DNA of 64,000 bases, from NCBI GenBank assembly GCA_012934845.2, contig WNNJ02003745.1:58885-122884 (forward strand), in the 5' to 3' direction. Shown here piece after piece: positions 30,740 to 42,512 of the stretch. Numbering within the stretch: the stretch's first letter is position 1; each line of letters starts with the position of its first letter. This stretch comes from Pomphorhynchus laevis (lineage: Eukaryota > Acanthocephala > Palaeacanthocephala > Echinorhynchida > Pomphorhynchidae). The notes below the pieces were generated by a model. It searched no databases and had not been told where the DNA came from. It saw only the letters and a program-made list of their open reading frames with translations. The position numbers and the translations under genes were made by a program.

Positions 30740-31290
30740 ATATACGATGCATTAGAATAAGGAATATAGGTCATCAGAAGGTTTCAACATTTTTTCATTC
30801 CCAACATATCAGCATTCTTTATTTATTTATTTCATATCTTTATATAATTTAGATTTATTTTTAAAACAGTTATGAACAAATTCATATTCTATAAAGCTTA
30901 AAAATAAGTGAGCTATAATTGGGCTACTATTACATCCCATTGGAACACCTTTTACTTGTCTAAATATAGATGTCCCTACTTTTAAATAATTTTGATTTAT
31001 CAAAATATTTAAGGATTCTATTAATTCAATTTTATCCATATATTTATATTTATTTGATAGTTTAATTTTGTTAGATAGGCGTTATAATTATTTTATAACT
31101 ATAACGCATATCGCATTTTATAACGCATTTTATTTTATATGTATATATTAAAAAAGTAGATATAATTAAGCTACTATTACCTTCCATTTAAACACCTTTT
31201 ATTTGTCTAAATATAGATGCCACTACTTTTAAATAATTTTGATTTATCAAAATATTTAAGGATTCTATTAATTCAATCGCATTTTATAAA
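30740..31290 (-). mobile_element. Two further PLE RT fragments
   Basis: Minus-strand 30827-31080 encodes MDKIELIESLNILINQNYL, then FRQVKGVPMGCNSSPIIAHL and LFLSFIEYEFVHNC. A shorter copy of the same block is at 31140-31290. Both are only pieces of the palm domain. About 60 bp near 30725-30790 retain weak similarity to the family's 3' region (GATGCATTAGAATAAGGAAT...GAGGTCATCAGAAGG). Confidence 0.7.
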
Positions 31291-31858
31291 TTTAATTTCA
31301 ACATTTGAGATTAAAGGATACTTCTTAATTAAGAAATAAGATTATTAAAGTAAAAAATTTCAATTAGAAATGGTAATTTGTGTATGCTACATTGTATTTA
31401 GTATATTATCCAGCTAAATTTTACAGCGTAAGTTAAGCGTGTAATTAATTTTATCAATAAATTAAACTCTGTTAATATTCAAATATTCAAACAATGAACA
31501 CCGCTTGATTATAATCTTAATATCTTGTAATATAAATACTTTTTGTAATTAAATAAGAAAACAAATAAAAAATATATAAAACTGTAAAATTTTATTTGAT
31601 TTTTTATAAACGTTTGATCGTAGTTTGATTTTTATTGAAATATAAATAAATGATAGACACTTTAAGGGACAATCGAGGATCAAATAATTAAATAATTTTT
31701 GTGATTAAATAAGAAAATAAACAAGACAATTATAAACAGATAAAACTTATCGGGACTGATCAGAACATAATTAGTTCTTTATAAAGTTTTTATAATAAAA
31801 TCTTACAAACATTATAATTGTAAATCTCGACGTTATGTGTATACATAGCCAAAATGGT
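31291..31858. other. Downstream flank of calcineurin gene
   Basis: AT-rich, no repeat recognised. On the minus strand AATAAA signals occur near 31580 and 31630, about 230-280 bases beyond the stop codon, and could serve the calcineurin transcript. Confidence 0.4.
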
Positions 31859-33277
31859 TCACTGATGGTTCACTTCGGCACCATTAGTACCATTATCGTC
31901 AGTAGGAGGCATTCGCTCGTAAGCTTTATCCAAATGTTTAACCACTTCGAACTTTTGTTTTCCATTATCAGTCTTGACCAATAGATCATGAAGTTTTGTA
32001 ATAGCACCAGGGTGAGTGTATCGTCTTGGAGGTGTAAGGCCTTTCAAACTAACAACATTTTCATTTTCTTCTCGGATAGCGCTGTATGTGCTTGCAAGTG
32101 TGCCAATTGCTCTTACCTTTGCTATAATAGCCGCTTTTCTATCACGTATCCGATTAATCTCACTTAATTCAGCGTCATTGCAAATGTTGATCAGAGTTAC
32201 CAAAATGTGGGTAACCTTTTCTGCAACAAAGGGGAGGGACCATGTAAAAACATCCATAAAATTCGGTAACCAATAAGGGTGCGAAACCGCGTTAAATTGT
32301 TTTATGTTTATAACATTATTTTCGTATTTCAAAACAGCTGCTTTGTTGTTGTATACGTCCAAATAGTTAGGAGCAGAAAATATGGTAATTAGTGATGGAA
32401 ATCCGTTCTTGGGATTCTTCTTATACATACGAAATCCACTATTCTGGGCCTCGTGAGCTCGTACAACACATAACAGGTTGTTAACCGCATTAAATTCGCT
32501 TACAGCAGGATAGTTATAAAAATAAGAACATCCCCTGTTAGCATTATGCGTAAATAGATCTAACGAGTTATTGTCGTCATAGTTTTCGCACGGATCCGAC
32601 CATAGCAAATCACACATTGGTCCACTGGATGGGGGCTCGCAAAATCTGTCAATTTCCATTATATCCGAAATACTTACTATTTCCGGTGATATTCCTCCAT
32701 GTACGCAGAAGAACTGTCTATTTACAATTGCAACAAGAGGTAAGCATGTAAACGAATCTATGATTGCTTCGTATAAGTCGAGACCGTATTTCATTTTACA
32801 TTCTTCCCTAAACGTAAAATAGTTTGTTAGATGTCTGCATTCGTGATTACCCCGAAGCATATGAAAAGAATTGGGATAAGCTATCTTAAGAGAATACAAA
32901 TAAATTACGCATTCCACACCAAATTGTCCTCTATCCACGTAGTCTCCTAAGAAAAGATAATTTGTATTTTCTGCGGGTGGTCCTCCAACTTCGAATAATT
33001 TGATCAGGTCGTAGAATTGTCCATGAATATCCCCACATATGGTAATGGGAGAATGCAGTTTGATAACATTATCTTCATTTCTAAACAAACGGGCCGCTCT
33101 ATATACGATATACATTGCAACGTCGTTTTCCAAGCGACCTTCATCAAATAGATGTTTGCGCAAAAGGTCGATATTCGGTTTATCTCTTTTGTTGAATATT
33201 TCGTTTCTTGTTAACTTTTCTGATTTAGGATAAGAAACCGTCGTGACTGTTCGCTTAACTGTCTTCGTTTCTGTCAT
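31859..33277 (-). CDS. Calcineurin A, catalytic subunit of Ca2+/calmodulin-dependent Ser/Thr phosphatase (PP2B), intronless
   Basis: Intact 472-residue protein that dephosphorylates Ser/Thr when calcineurin B and Ca2+-calmodulin bind. Metallophosphatase residues are all present: GDIHGQ 82-87 (D83, H85), GDYVDRG 111-117, GNHE 143-146, VHGG 192-195 and RAHEAQ 273-278. The B-subunit helix is 333-365 (HPYWLPNFMDVFTWSLPF), the calmodulin-binding segment about 378-405 (AIIAKVRAIGTL), and the autoinhibitory segment about 442-458, keeping LDKAYERMPP against LDRINERMPP in vertebrates. It is a little shorter than human calcineurin A (about 520) and lacks the polyproline run. The start (TGACATG...) fits family N-termini. 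Animal CanA genes usually have many introns, so a single exon suggests a retrocopy or lineage-specific intron loss. All domains are kept, so it looks functional. Surrounded by PLE and AT-rich DNA. Confidence 0.96.
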   Translation of the reverse strand: MTETKTVKRTVTTVSYPKSEKLTRNEIFNKRDKPNIDLLRKHLFDEGRLENDVAMYIVYRAARLFRNEDNVIKLHSPITICGDIHGQFYDLIKLFEVGGPPAENTNYLFLGDYVDRGQFGVECVIYLYSLKIAYPNSFHMLRGNHECRHLTNYFTFREECKMKYGLDLYEAIIDSFTCLPLVAIVNRQFFCVHGGISPEIVSISDIMEIDRFCEPPSSGPMCDLLWSDPCENYDDNNSLDLFTHNANRGCSYFYNYPAVSEFNAVNNLLCVVRAHEAQNSGFRMYKKNPKNGFPSLITIFSAPNYLDVYNNKAAVLKYENNVINIKQFNAVSHPYWLPNFMDVFTWSLPFVAEKVTHILVTLINICNDAELSEINRIRDRKAAIIAKVRAIGTLASTYSAIREENENVVSLKGLTPPRRYTHPGAITKLHDLLVKTDNGKQKFEVVKHLDKAYERMPPTDDNGTNGAEVNHQ

Positions 33278-34225
33278 GTTCGCAATATGTATAGCCCAAT
33301 TTCAAGTTCTACACACCAAGATGGCTTCTTTTTGATTTGTTAATGTTTGGTCTGATTCTGTCTAAACATTGACAAAAATTATAAATTGCCAACAATATAA
33401 GTCAGCTATTTTATATTTAACTTAGTAATAGAGGGATATTGTATGCTTTTCAACCAGGTGAATAGCACCACACTTTACCTTTTAGTGGAAATAATTGCAT
33501 GGATTGGTTAGTCATACTACCATTATATTGTAAAAATATAATACAGACGATTGAAAAAGTGCTTGACGATTAGTTAATTTTTACAAAAATTAACTAATCA
33601 ATTAATTAACTTTTATTTAAAAGGTTTTAAAAACCTTTTAAATAAAGAAATAGGTTTTAAACATAAAATACGGAATCACAAATATAATTAATATGTAAAT
33701 TTTGCATTCATGATACAACATAATTTACAATGTTTTATCTTTTATAAAACAAGGTTGATTTTTAAATGTAAATTAAAATAAGCTTATTTTCTATTGTCCT
33801 TTTTTATATTAATCGTAACAAAAAGAACTTGTCGAGTACATTTGAATATTTTCTAGCATCTAAATTGATAAAACATTTGTTTTGAGGGTAATATTTAAGC
33901 TAATACATGGGTCTAAGCATCATTTTTATGATTTTGATTATAAAATTAAATAGATCAATCAAAGTTTATAATCCATATATTATTGTTAACTATACATATC
34001 ATTGGTCATTTTCATATTATCCTCGTGTAATTCTTCAATCCTATCAGCATCACTATGAGAACATTGTTTATTTAGCGTCATTTACCTATGTGTATCAGGA
34101 TAAAAGAAAATAAAGACAAAGGAAAATAAAATAATATTACAAGTTACTGCTTGCTAGTCGCTGCTTTTTATCAATGTCTTTAAGTGCAATCTTCTGTAGT
34201 ACCTGGCAACAAAACACGTGCAAGA
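33278..34225. other. Upstream flank of calcineurin gene and AT-rich spacer
   Basis: The first 150 bp may hold the calcineurin promoter on the minus strand. No clear TATA box at a fixed distance can be argued in DNA this AT-rich. A perfect palindrome (TTTATTTAAAAGG centred near 33629, about 33612-33646) and a smaller inverted pair TAGTTAATTTTT/AAAATTAACTA at 33573-33597 are present. Nothing else recognised. Confidence 0.4.
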
Positions 34226-35075
34226 TATCTGTACATTAATTTATGCATAATGCATAAATACATGAACTGGATTTTTCGTGTAGCTGGATACGAATTGTAC
34301 AGAACCCGTGGTGATATCCATTAATGGATACGCGCCAAACTAAAGGTCGCTTTCCGCTGCAATGGTCTCTCCAAGTAGACTGTGTGTATGCATGAGTATT
34401 ACGGTACTCGGGATTTATGAATTCAATTTTGCCGTAAAACATCCGGATTAGACATATACGAGGGAGTGAAGCCAAGATTGAATGATTATCTTGTGTATTT
34501 GGATCATGAATCCAATGAAGAAAGCAAAGGGACTATTCGTGAGGAGCACTTTGGTGAGATTCCGACAACCCTCTTAACAAACATATATTGTACTTAATCT
34601 ATTTGCTCAAATTTATTTGGGTTATATCCGACCAAATTGTAGGCAATGAGTAAGTCAATCAAAAACATAATGGATCGGAAATATATTAATGCCCCTGCAA
34701 AAGAAAGTGATCCTAGGTTTTTAGCTGAGGTAGTGGCGCTTATAATTTTAGTGGATTTAAGATGCAGACCACCCCGGCGAAATTTAATTGCTCTGGACTT
34801 ATGTACGTTTATGGTTAAATGATTCTTAGTACAATAATCTGAAATACTGTTTTAGGCTCTGAGAAGACAATAAATTTGTAAAAACTATAACTAGATTATC
34901 AGCGTAAAGTGCATATTTGTACTCCTTGAACCACTGAGGTCGAAGGCGAATCTGCAACAAGAAAGAAGAGTAGCTGGCTTAAGGGTTCGCCCTGCAAGAC
35001 GTCTCTGTTTACTGTGGATAATTCAGAGCTATATAGGCCGTCAAACACCTATATACGACTCGGTTGAAGTTTTGC
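34226..35075 (-). pseudogene. LINE family J relic
   Basis: Minus strand, old and heavily mutated. Around 34880-34920 the box reads ALYADNLVIV (YADD to YADN). At 34236-34420 it reads NTHAYTQSTWRDHC, KRPLVWRVSINGYHHGF and CTIRIQLH, aligning with VYTQSTWRN and KRPLIWRLSLDGYHSKF of the 12-kb copy. Near 34990-35060 a GLQGEPLSQLL-like segment replaces GVQQGDPLSPLL. Confidence 0.75.
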
Positions 35076-35455
35076 GTGAATGATCTATAAGAAACGGCCA
35101 CAAAACAACATTAGGCGTATTATTAAATACATTACACTTGAGGCATAACATTATTATTAATAGCATAGCACTTTTAAAACATGACACTATTATATACTAT
35201 ATATAGCATATAATATTACGATATATATACAGATATATACTTTAAAAATGTATAATATTAAATGATAACAAATGATTAATGACAATGTCATTAATGTGTT
35301 GTCGCTCGCCTAGCGAGTGACAAGGATCCAAATTACATTTTTTGAAATATGCCATAATCACAAAATGAACTCTTAATTTTTAATGTATCGAGCCTTCGAG
35401 AGATCACTAACCCGATTTATGCAATGTGAATTTTAATATAATGACCGGCAAGTTT
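35076..35455. other. AT-rich spacer
   Basis: ATT and TATA-rich low-complexity sequence (35110-35280) with nothing recognised after it. Confidence 0.35.
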
Positions 35456-35925
35456 AACATGATTTGTGTATTCTTAGATAACATTATAAAATGGATTGCG
35501 TAGTACCGATTCTAAAGGGTACTATATTTCAGGAAGTTTTAGAAAAAATTCAAAATAAAGACAATATGAGAAAGTCTTTATCTTTGGTGAAATTAATTTA
35601 TATCTGCGTCTCGATGATGATTTTCATTAAAAAGTAATTCCACATAAACAAACGGATATAATGTTTCCCAAAGTTAAAAAATTTCATATTAAAAAACTAC
35701 GGTATGAACAGTCTTGAAGGCTTATTCTATAAGTCTTATACAAGTCCAAATTTTTATATAGTACATCTGAGATGTAGGAATCGTCATCCACAGGCAAAAG
35801 TCCAAATAGAATGGTTTAATCAAACTTTAATCTTTAATTTAAAACACATATTAAGCCAAAACAATGATCAAGAGGAAAGAGATGGATATACTTCTAGAAC
35901 AAATCACTTACGATTATAATTGCGC
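35456..35925 (+). mobile_element. Integrase-core relic (LTR-, Ginger- or Polinton-type; family uncertain)
   Basis: A short fossil on the plus strand. The diagnostic part is HPQAKVQIEWFNQTL (about 35788-35832), the end of a DDE-type integrase core, where the family usually has HPQ, a Gly/Ala-Gln pair and ERFNxTL, followed by a plausible helix. It is old and broken, with only the integrase region left; I see no LTRs or other genes nearby. Confidence 0.5.
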
Positions 35926-36415
35926 AAGACATTCTGCCATCAATGAGCTGTCATTAACGATATTATTTTGATGTCCTTGTTATATTCCTGTTGTAGTTTG
36001 AAAGAATATAAATACAAAAGAATATTCAAACGAGGAAAATGAGAAGTTAAATAATCTATTTGGGTACAACTTGGGAAGATTTTTTTAGAATATTCTATAT
36101 TAAACAACGATTCTTATAGTGTGCCGTAATCCTATTTAGATAGAATGAACAAAAATGTGTTCTAAATATAAAACTTTGTGATCGGGGATCAGATGATCGT
36201 AGGAAAGGATTTTGATAATAACGTAAATACTTTTTATCATTTTTTGATTCGTTTTATTAGGAGAATATATATATATTGCTTAATTCACGACTTTCAGTCA
36301 CCATGTCACTTCTAGACGACCATTTCAGCATCGAAATTATGGAGTACCCATCATTATATATAATATAATACGATATATATAATATATCATATTATATATA
36401 ATATATCTTATAGAT
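35926..36415. other. AT-rich spacer
   Basis: No gene recognised. It ends in a short TATATAATATATCATATTAT palindromic tract (36354-36412) just before the PLE end. Confidence 0.35.
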
Positions 36416-37790
36416 CAAATCAGCTAACTGAGTCTAGTATTTAATATAATTATAAACTAAACAAAACATAATAATGCTAAATCAAAAAGTAATAATTAAA
36501 TAATAAAATTAATAATTGTTTTTAGATTTTCTATAATTTAAATCAAGTTAAAATAAAAAAATTGAAATTTAAAATAAACGACATTTTATGAATTGACTAA
36601 TAAATAACAGACTTTGTATCAGAATAAGAATTAGAGGTCATCAGGAGGAACTGCTATGCTATCAGGTTTCGGCTCCTAACTCCTCTACCCAACATAGCAG
36701 CGGGGCCAAATACATGCTAATGATGTATTTCCTCTGATAAAACTATCTAGTATCTTATTCTAATACAAAGTATATTATTTTTTATCCATCCATAAAAATT
36801 TGCCACTTTAAGAGTTTAAATTTATTCTTTATATTATTGTGTTGATTTATATATTTTACTATTTTCTGCTTGATGTTATTTTTATAGTAACCTAGTTTAA
36901 AATATGTATCTATTAAATTATTTAAATGATTTTGAAGAAAGCCAATATCATTACATATTGTTGCAATTCTTAAAATTTCATTATTTAATGTATTATATTT
37001 TATATTATATGGTATGCATGAATGCTCATGCAAAAATATGTTTCTTGTAAATTTAAATATGCCATTTTTTCGATATAAATTAATAGTAGTTTTAATTAAT
37101 GTTAATTTAATGTTCATATCTAGATATACACCTTCTTTATCATTAATATTGGTTTTGTTAAGAATAAGGCTTTCTGGATAAATTTGTTCACTAATTGAAT
37201 AAAAATTATTAGAATTAAATTCACATATATCATCAATGTATCAAAACATATATTTCATTTATTTATATCGTTTAGATTTAGTTTTTACACAGTTATGAAC
37301 AAATTCATATTATATCAAAATCATTTTTTGATTTATCAAAATATTTAAGGATTCTATTAATTCAATTTTATCCATATATTTATATTTATTTGATGGTTTA
37401 ATTTTTGTTAGATAGGCGTTATAATTATTATAACATATATATGTATATCTTTTTCCGAATATAAGATTAATTAATTTTACTAACGCTTCTTTAATATCTA
37501 CTAAATCTAGATTTGTATAAAGAGTACTAAAATCGTATGTATTTATATTTTGAAAATTTATTCCTTTTGTCTGTTCTAAAAATTCTTTTGTAGAATTAAT
37601 ACTGAAATAGTGTTTTATACCAGTATTAATTTCGATTACCTTGCAATATTTTTTATAATAAATTTTTAATTTTTTTATAATATATATTTTATATAATATA
37701 TATTTTATATAATATATATTTTTAACTATATATACTTCAGTAATAATAAAAACATGAAAATTGCACAAAATGAGATTTAAGACTTTTCTG
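36416..37790 (-). mobile_element. Penelope-like element, longest RT copy
   Basis: Minus strand. Reading from 37770: NTGIKHYFSINSTKEFLEQ, the palm motif NTYDFSTLYTNLDLVDIKEA (PLE signature SLYTNIP), KLINLIFGKRYTYICYNN, IELIESLNILINQ, then a gap where the S-P-I block should be, the catalytic YIDDIC near 37215, and the thumb FTRNIFLHEHSCIPYN with LNNEILRIATICNDIGF and YFKLGYYKNNIKQKIVKYI (36782-37117). Then the 3' region with the structured element (36616-36765) and the terminal CAGCTAACTGAGTCT at 36421. It is not intact. No GIY-YIG endonuclease follows the RT, so it may belong to the endonuclease-lacking PLEs, or that domain lies elsewhere. Confidence 0.88.
36616..36765 (-). ncRNA. PLE pseudoknotted RNA element, copy
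   Basis: Same architecture as at 3400-3550. Here GGCTCC (36671-36676) pairs with GGGGCC (36702-36707) through one G-U wobble, and CTGCTATG (36651-36658) with CATAGCAG (36693-36700) perfectly. The outer stem (36616-36629 with the TCTTATTCTAATAC segment near 36753-36766) is complete. Confidence 0.6.
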
Positions 37791-38580
37791 CCACATTGCC
37801 TTTATCAATTGTAAGTAGTTATAACCAAGTCAATTGTAAGTAGTTATAACCAATATACTTTTAAAAGCGTTAATTTAAGAGCGTTTATTGAATTAAATAA
37901 TTTATTAAATAATTATATTTAAGATTTTATTTATATCTCAAGATTGTAATATCTAAACGATTAAGATATAATTTGTAATTGTAGTTTTTTTCTAGATTCG
38001 GTGAAGTTTTGTAGTTTTTCGATATTAATAATGTGTTCTTTGACACGCAAGTATTAATTGACGATATATTTTTAATAGTATTGAATAATACGATTATTTA
38101 GTCAATTTTTAAACGTGCTTATTCTATTCCAAATATATAAAATTCATTATATTCAAAATTCAATTAATTTATATTATCGTAATTTCATAAACTAATTTTA
38201 GTTTAAGTTCTTAGTTCTACAAAACTAAGAACGAATTTTTATCTTATCAAATTAAGAAATGATTTAAAAATAATTATAATTTTAATAAAAATTCTAAAAT
38301 TTTCAAATAATCAAAGTATAATATTTAATGTATTCTGGTAATAATTAATTGAATATTTGTAATTTTTAGTATAATGAATTATAGCAGGGAATTGTTCTGC
38401 AATTAAACAATTGATATCAAATTTGTCAAACGTGTATTTCTAAATAATTTTATATACTAAAACATTTCAATTGTTTTGATATTGTTATGACAAAACAATA
38501 ATATTGGAATTTAATTCGACTATAATGTTGGAAATATAGGTAGGAATTTCCACTCCGGAAATTCCTACTACCACGTAAAC
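37791..38580. other. AT-rich spacer
   Basis: A tandem 25-bp duplication (TCAATTGTAAGTAGTTATAACCAA twice) at 37806-37853. A small hairpin TAGGAATTTCC/GGAAATTCCTA lies at 38550-38572. No gene recognised. Confidence 0.4.
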
Positions 38581-38584
38581 TCTC

Positions 38585-39640
38585 TGCTCCTTGATTGAAC
38601 GGTGAATGCCGCTCATGCAAGCGTGATCTCCGTCGCCTACATGGGACGTCGGAGCATTTTATTTATCGTAACACTATCACCCTATTTCCATCCATCCACG
38701 GTCAATTGATCAACAAACATAGTAATTATCGTTCGCTTCTTCAGACTAAAGCTACACTCTTTTGGAGTAATCAACTATCATCCGCGACTATTGATCGATC
38801 GCGCTGAAAATTATTAAATCGACTACTTCACGTGCCTCTTCTTTGTCCGTTTCCTCAATCGATCCTTAAATCTTAGCCAGTTATTTCAGATTTAAACTTG
38901 ACAATGAATGTTTTACTTTCCTACCTCTTGGTTACTTTTCAGTCATTGTTATATCATGCCTTCCTGAACTTTTTCAAATATCGCCCGTGTCTTCTTATGA
39001 AATTATCGTACTGATATATGTACTCGCCAACTCTTCATCTCGTCATGATCTTTTACCAACAACTGTCCATAAATCTATTGCATTAGCACTAGTATCTGCT
39101 GTAAACTATTTAACTCATGTATTCTACTAAAGATCTTCTCCGCTGCATGAAAGGCCGACACTATCCTCCCGCTGATAAAATCCCAATCCCTTGACCCTAA
39201 TATTCTATTATCTTACCGTCTTATCTCACTACTTCCCACTATTTCAAAACTTTAAAAACTCATATTGCGTCAAGCCATGTCATACCTAAATTCCTCAAAC
39301 CTTCGTCATCAATATAAAGCTGCATACGGTAAAAACAGCTCCACTGAAACTTGCCACAAAGCGATCGGTGATCTTGGCTTGCGATCAACAGTTAACTTCC
39401 CTGGTCATTTTGCTTGATTTGTCGTTTGCTTTTGACATTGTAGATCACTTTATTCTCTTTCACATTTGACATCGTTATTACTTCACCTCTACTCGTAAAC
39501 AATTCTCGTCATATCTTCCTGGCCGCTCGGCCACTAATATTTTGCAATGCAGTTAGTTCATATTTCGCTATACACCGTGGTGTGCCATAAGGTTCTGTAC
39601 TCGACCCTATTTTGTTCTCCCTTCTCATTGAAAATATCTG
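38585..39640 (+). pseudogene. Old L2-group LINE relic
   Basis: Plus strand, many lesions. Recognisable pieces in order: LLQTKATLFWSNQLSSATI (linker), SYRLISLLPTISKL-like (near 39205-39260), YKAAYGKNSSTETCHKAI, ILLDLSFAFDIVDHFILF (39405-39460), and GSVLDPILFSLLIEN (39590-39640). More diverged than L2a or L2b, so an older insertion or a third subfamily. It stops abruptly where the next ORF family begins. Confidence 0.75.
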
Positions 39641-40331
39641 TCCACTTTGCTTAGCGTTCAAAGATAGAAAATGTTTAGCGGATGCTAAACATTACACAAC
39701 ACGAGTGTGGCCAGCAAGACAAGATATGTCGCCTGGGACGTTTAATGTTACACGTGATTCATTAATTCGAAAAGAAATAGTATTTTTGACACCACTGCAT
39801 ATAAAATTAGGATTGGTAAAGCAATTCATCAAAGCCCTGAAAAATGACAGTCCGTCACTGCTCTACCTGGTGCAAATGTTTCCACGTTTTAGTTTTGTAA
39901 AAATTCGAAATGGAATCTTTAACGGTCCGCAAATTCAAAAGATGCTATAGTCCACGGATTTTGAAAATGCAATGAATCCGGAAGAGCACAGAGCTTGGAT
40001 ATCATTTCGAGAAGTGGTTTGTGGTTTCCTAGGAAATAATCGTACCCACAATTATAGAGAGTTATTAGAAACATTAATTAACTACTTTCGCGATCTTGGG
40101 TGCAGAATGAGTTTGAAAATGCACATGCTTCACGGGCACGTTGACTTCTTTAAGGAAAACCTTGGCCAATTTAGTGATGAGCAAGGTGAACGTTTTCATC
40201 AGGACATTATGCGTTTTGAGCGACGCTATCAAGGACGATGGGATGCAGCAATGATGGGCGACGACATTTGGTCAACGATAAGATCATGTCGAGACAATAA
40301 TCGCAAATGTCAAAATTTTTGTATAAATTGA
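39641..40331 (+). pseudogene. Conserved multicopy metazoan protein family, probably transposon-derived
   Basis: One reading frame on the plus strand with about one interruption. Segments are CPLCLAFKDRKC, HYTTRVWPARQDMSPGTFNV, LTPLHIKLGLVKQFIKAL, FNGPQIQK, EEHRAWISFREVVCGFLGN, CRMSLKMHMLHGHVDFF, ENLGQFSDEQGERFHQDI and RFERRYQGRWDAAMMGDDIW. I recognise this block order from a family that is multicopy in aphids, spiders and Hydra (there: CFLC, PPLHIKLGL, EEQGERFHQD, YQGRWD). No function is known to me, and the CxxC plus conserved His/Asp/Glu pattern suggests an enzyme core from a mobile element. The N-terminal half is missing, replaced by LINE sequence at 39640. Confidence 0.7.
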
Positions 40332-41845
40332 TGCCTTTTAAATTTAAAAATTGAATTTTTTTACAATCATTTTTCAGGCATTATTATTGTTATTTTCGGA
40401 TTCAGCGTGCCCGAATTTGTTATAAACAATGCTTTGATCATAATAAAAGAATTCAAAAAAATGTCCGCTAGTGTAATCTTTGCAACGTGATTATAAATGA
40501 ATTGCAATTGAAGCCAAGCTAAAGTTCAATGAAATAACATCACAGGTTGAAAAAATCAAAATCAACCAGAATTGTATAGATACCATGTGCCTACATTCTA
40601 TCTAGTTTTCGAAAAACATGACGTAATTGTAAGCCTATATGATAAGTGAGTAGTTTTCTATTTCATAAGTTGATCTAAAACGGTATGATTCATTTTATAA
40701 TCATAAAAATTTACATGATTGCAAATTGCCGTTTTATTACACGAAAATTTGCTTGAAACGTTTTTGAGTGATCAGAATTTCGTTGTGATCATTCGAGTTG
40801 ATCTCTTGGTTGAGATTGAGTGATTAGACTAAGCGATTATAGCGTTAATCCTATAAATAAAAACTTTTATGTAATGAGATTTTAATATCTTAGTGAATTT
40901 TAATATCTGAAATACTTTTGATTTTGTAAAAAATATTTTTAATTATTTTATGTAAGTAGCGCAAGTAAAAGTTAAAAATTTTAAATTTTAGAATTTTAAG
41001 AATAAAACTTTATTATTTATGAATAAAGAATTTAAAGATTAATTACCGAGAATATGTTGGAACATTAAATTTCAAACCTTACGTGTTCGTATTCGTAAAA
41101 GCGACATTTTCGATTATTCACAAGATAAGAAGAGCATTTAATAACTTATGAAATCTGTCAAAAGTCTGATGTTCATAACACAGAACAATGGAAATTTAAA
41201 TTACTTTTCGATTGTTATAAACTTGGTATATAAGTTATCAACACAAAAATAAGAATCAAAGTTCGCTTAGTAAAATAAAAGTTAACGTATCATAATTATG
41301 TTCACGGCTAACCAAAAAGCATCCTTATTTTCAACATTCTTATAAGTAAAAAGGAATGCAATTTATTGAAAAATATGAATTGCGAATTTGTAATGTTTCC
41401 TTCATATGATGTAGAAAGTTAATTATAGGATTTATATAATTTTTACAAGCAATGGATATGTCAAAATGTCATATCTTGTAGATGTTGTTCTTCGTTTTCT
41501 TAAGGAGGATTGATAAGTAAACATTTGATAATGTGATAATAATGCGTGGGTAATTTTGATTTTATGATTGGAAATCTCTCTAAATAAAAAACCTAATCGA
41601 TTTTTATCGCAACCAAAACGATTGATAGTGAAACTGATATATCAATTACTTTCAAATTAGTAACTATAATTTGACCAAATTTACTTTAGTAAATTTGTAT
41701 AAATTTATTTTAATTTACTTTGGTAAATTTTTATAAATTTACTAAACCAACGTTAGCGAAGGTCTTACAAAATACTACTGAATCAAGTTTTTCAATTTTG
41801 TTTTCTGCTGTTCATCAAATTGACTATCAGAAATTGAAAGTGAAA
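40332..41845. other. AT-rich spacer
   Basis: No coding region, RNA gene or repeat family recognised. Confidence 0.4.
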
Positions 41846-42512
41846 AGTCGACCAATTCAATATAATATCGATCAACAGAAATATATACCAATTCTATATA
41901 TTATATAATATCGATCAACATAAATATCGAGAATTCTATATATTATATAATATCGATCAACATAAATATGGACCAATTCTTTATATTATATAATATCGAT
42001 CAACATAAATATCGACCAATTCTATATAATATATAATATCGATCAGCATAAATATCGACCAATTATATATATATTATATAATATCGATCAACATAAATAT
42101 CGACTAATTCTATATATTATATAATATCGATCAACATAAATATCGACCAATTGTATATGTTATATAATATCGATCCACATAAATATCGACCAATTCGTTT
42201 TATTTTATAATATCGATCAACATAAATATCGACCAATTGTATATGTTATATAATATCGATCAACATAAATATCGACCAATTGTATATGTTATATAATATC
42301 GATCAACATAAATATCGACGAATTCTATATATTATATAATATTGATCAACATAAATATCGACGAATTCTATATAGTTTATAATATCGATCAACATAAATA
42401 TCGGCCAATTCTTTATATTGTATTATATCGATAAACATAAATATCTACCAATTCTATATATTATATAATATTGATCCACATAAATATCGACCAATTCTAT
42501 ATATTATATAGA
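41846..42512. repeat. AT-rich satellite, about 43-bp unit, about 15 copies
   Basis: Tandem units of the form ATATCGATCAACATAAATAT followed by CGACCAATTCTATATATTAT. The ATCGATCAAC landmark recurs at 41868, 41911, 41953, 41996 and 42039 and onward, spaced 42-43 bp. Units differ by about 5-15 per cent, so the array is not freshly amplified. The flanks (41680-41760) carry a related TTTACTNNNGTAAATTT simple repeat. Confidence 0.9.

Noticed and set aside
41846-42512. Possible CRISPR-like array
   Set aside because: The whole 43-bp unit repeats with no unique spacers, and the DNA is eukaryotic; it is a satellite.
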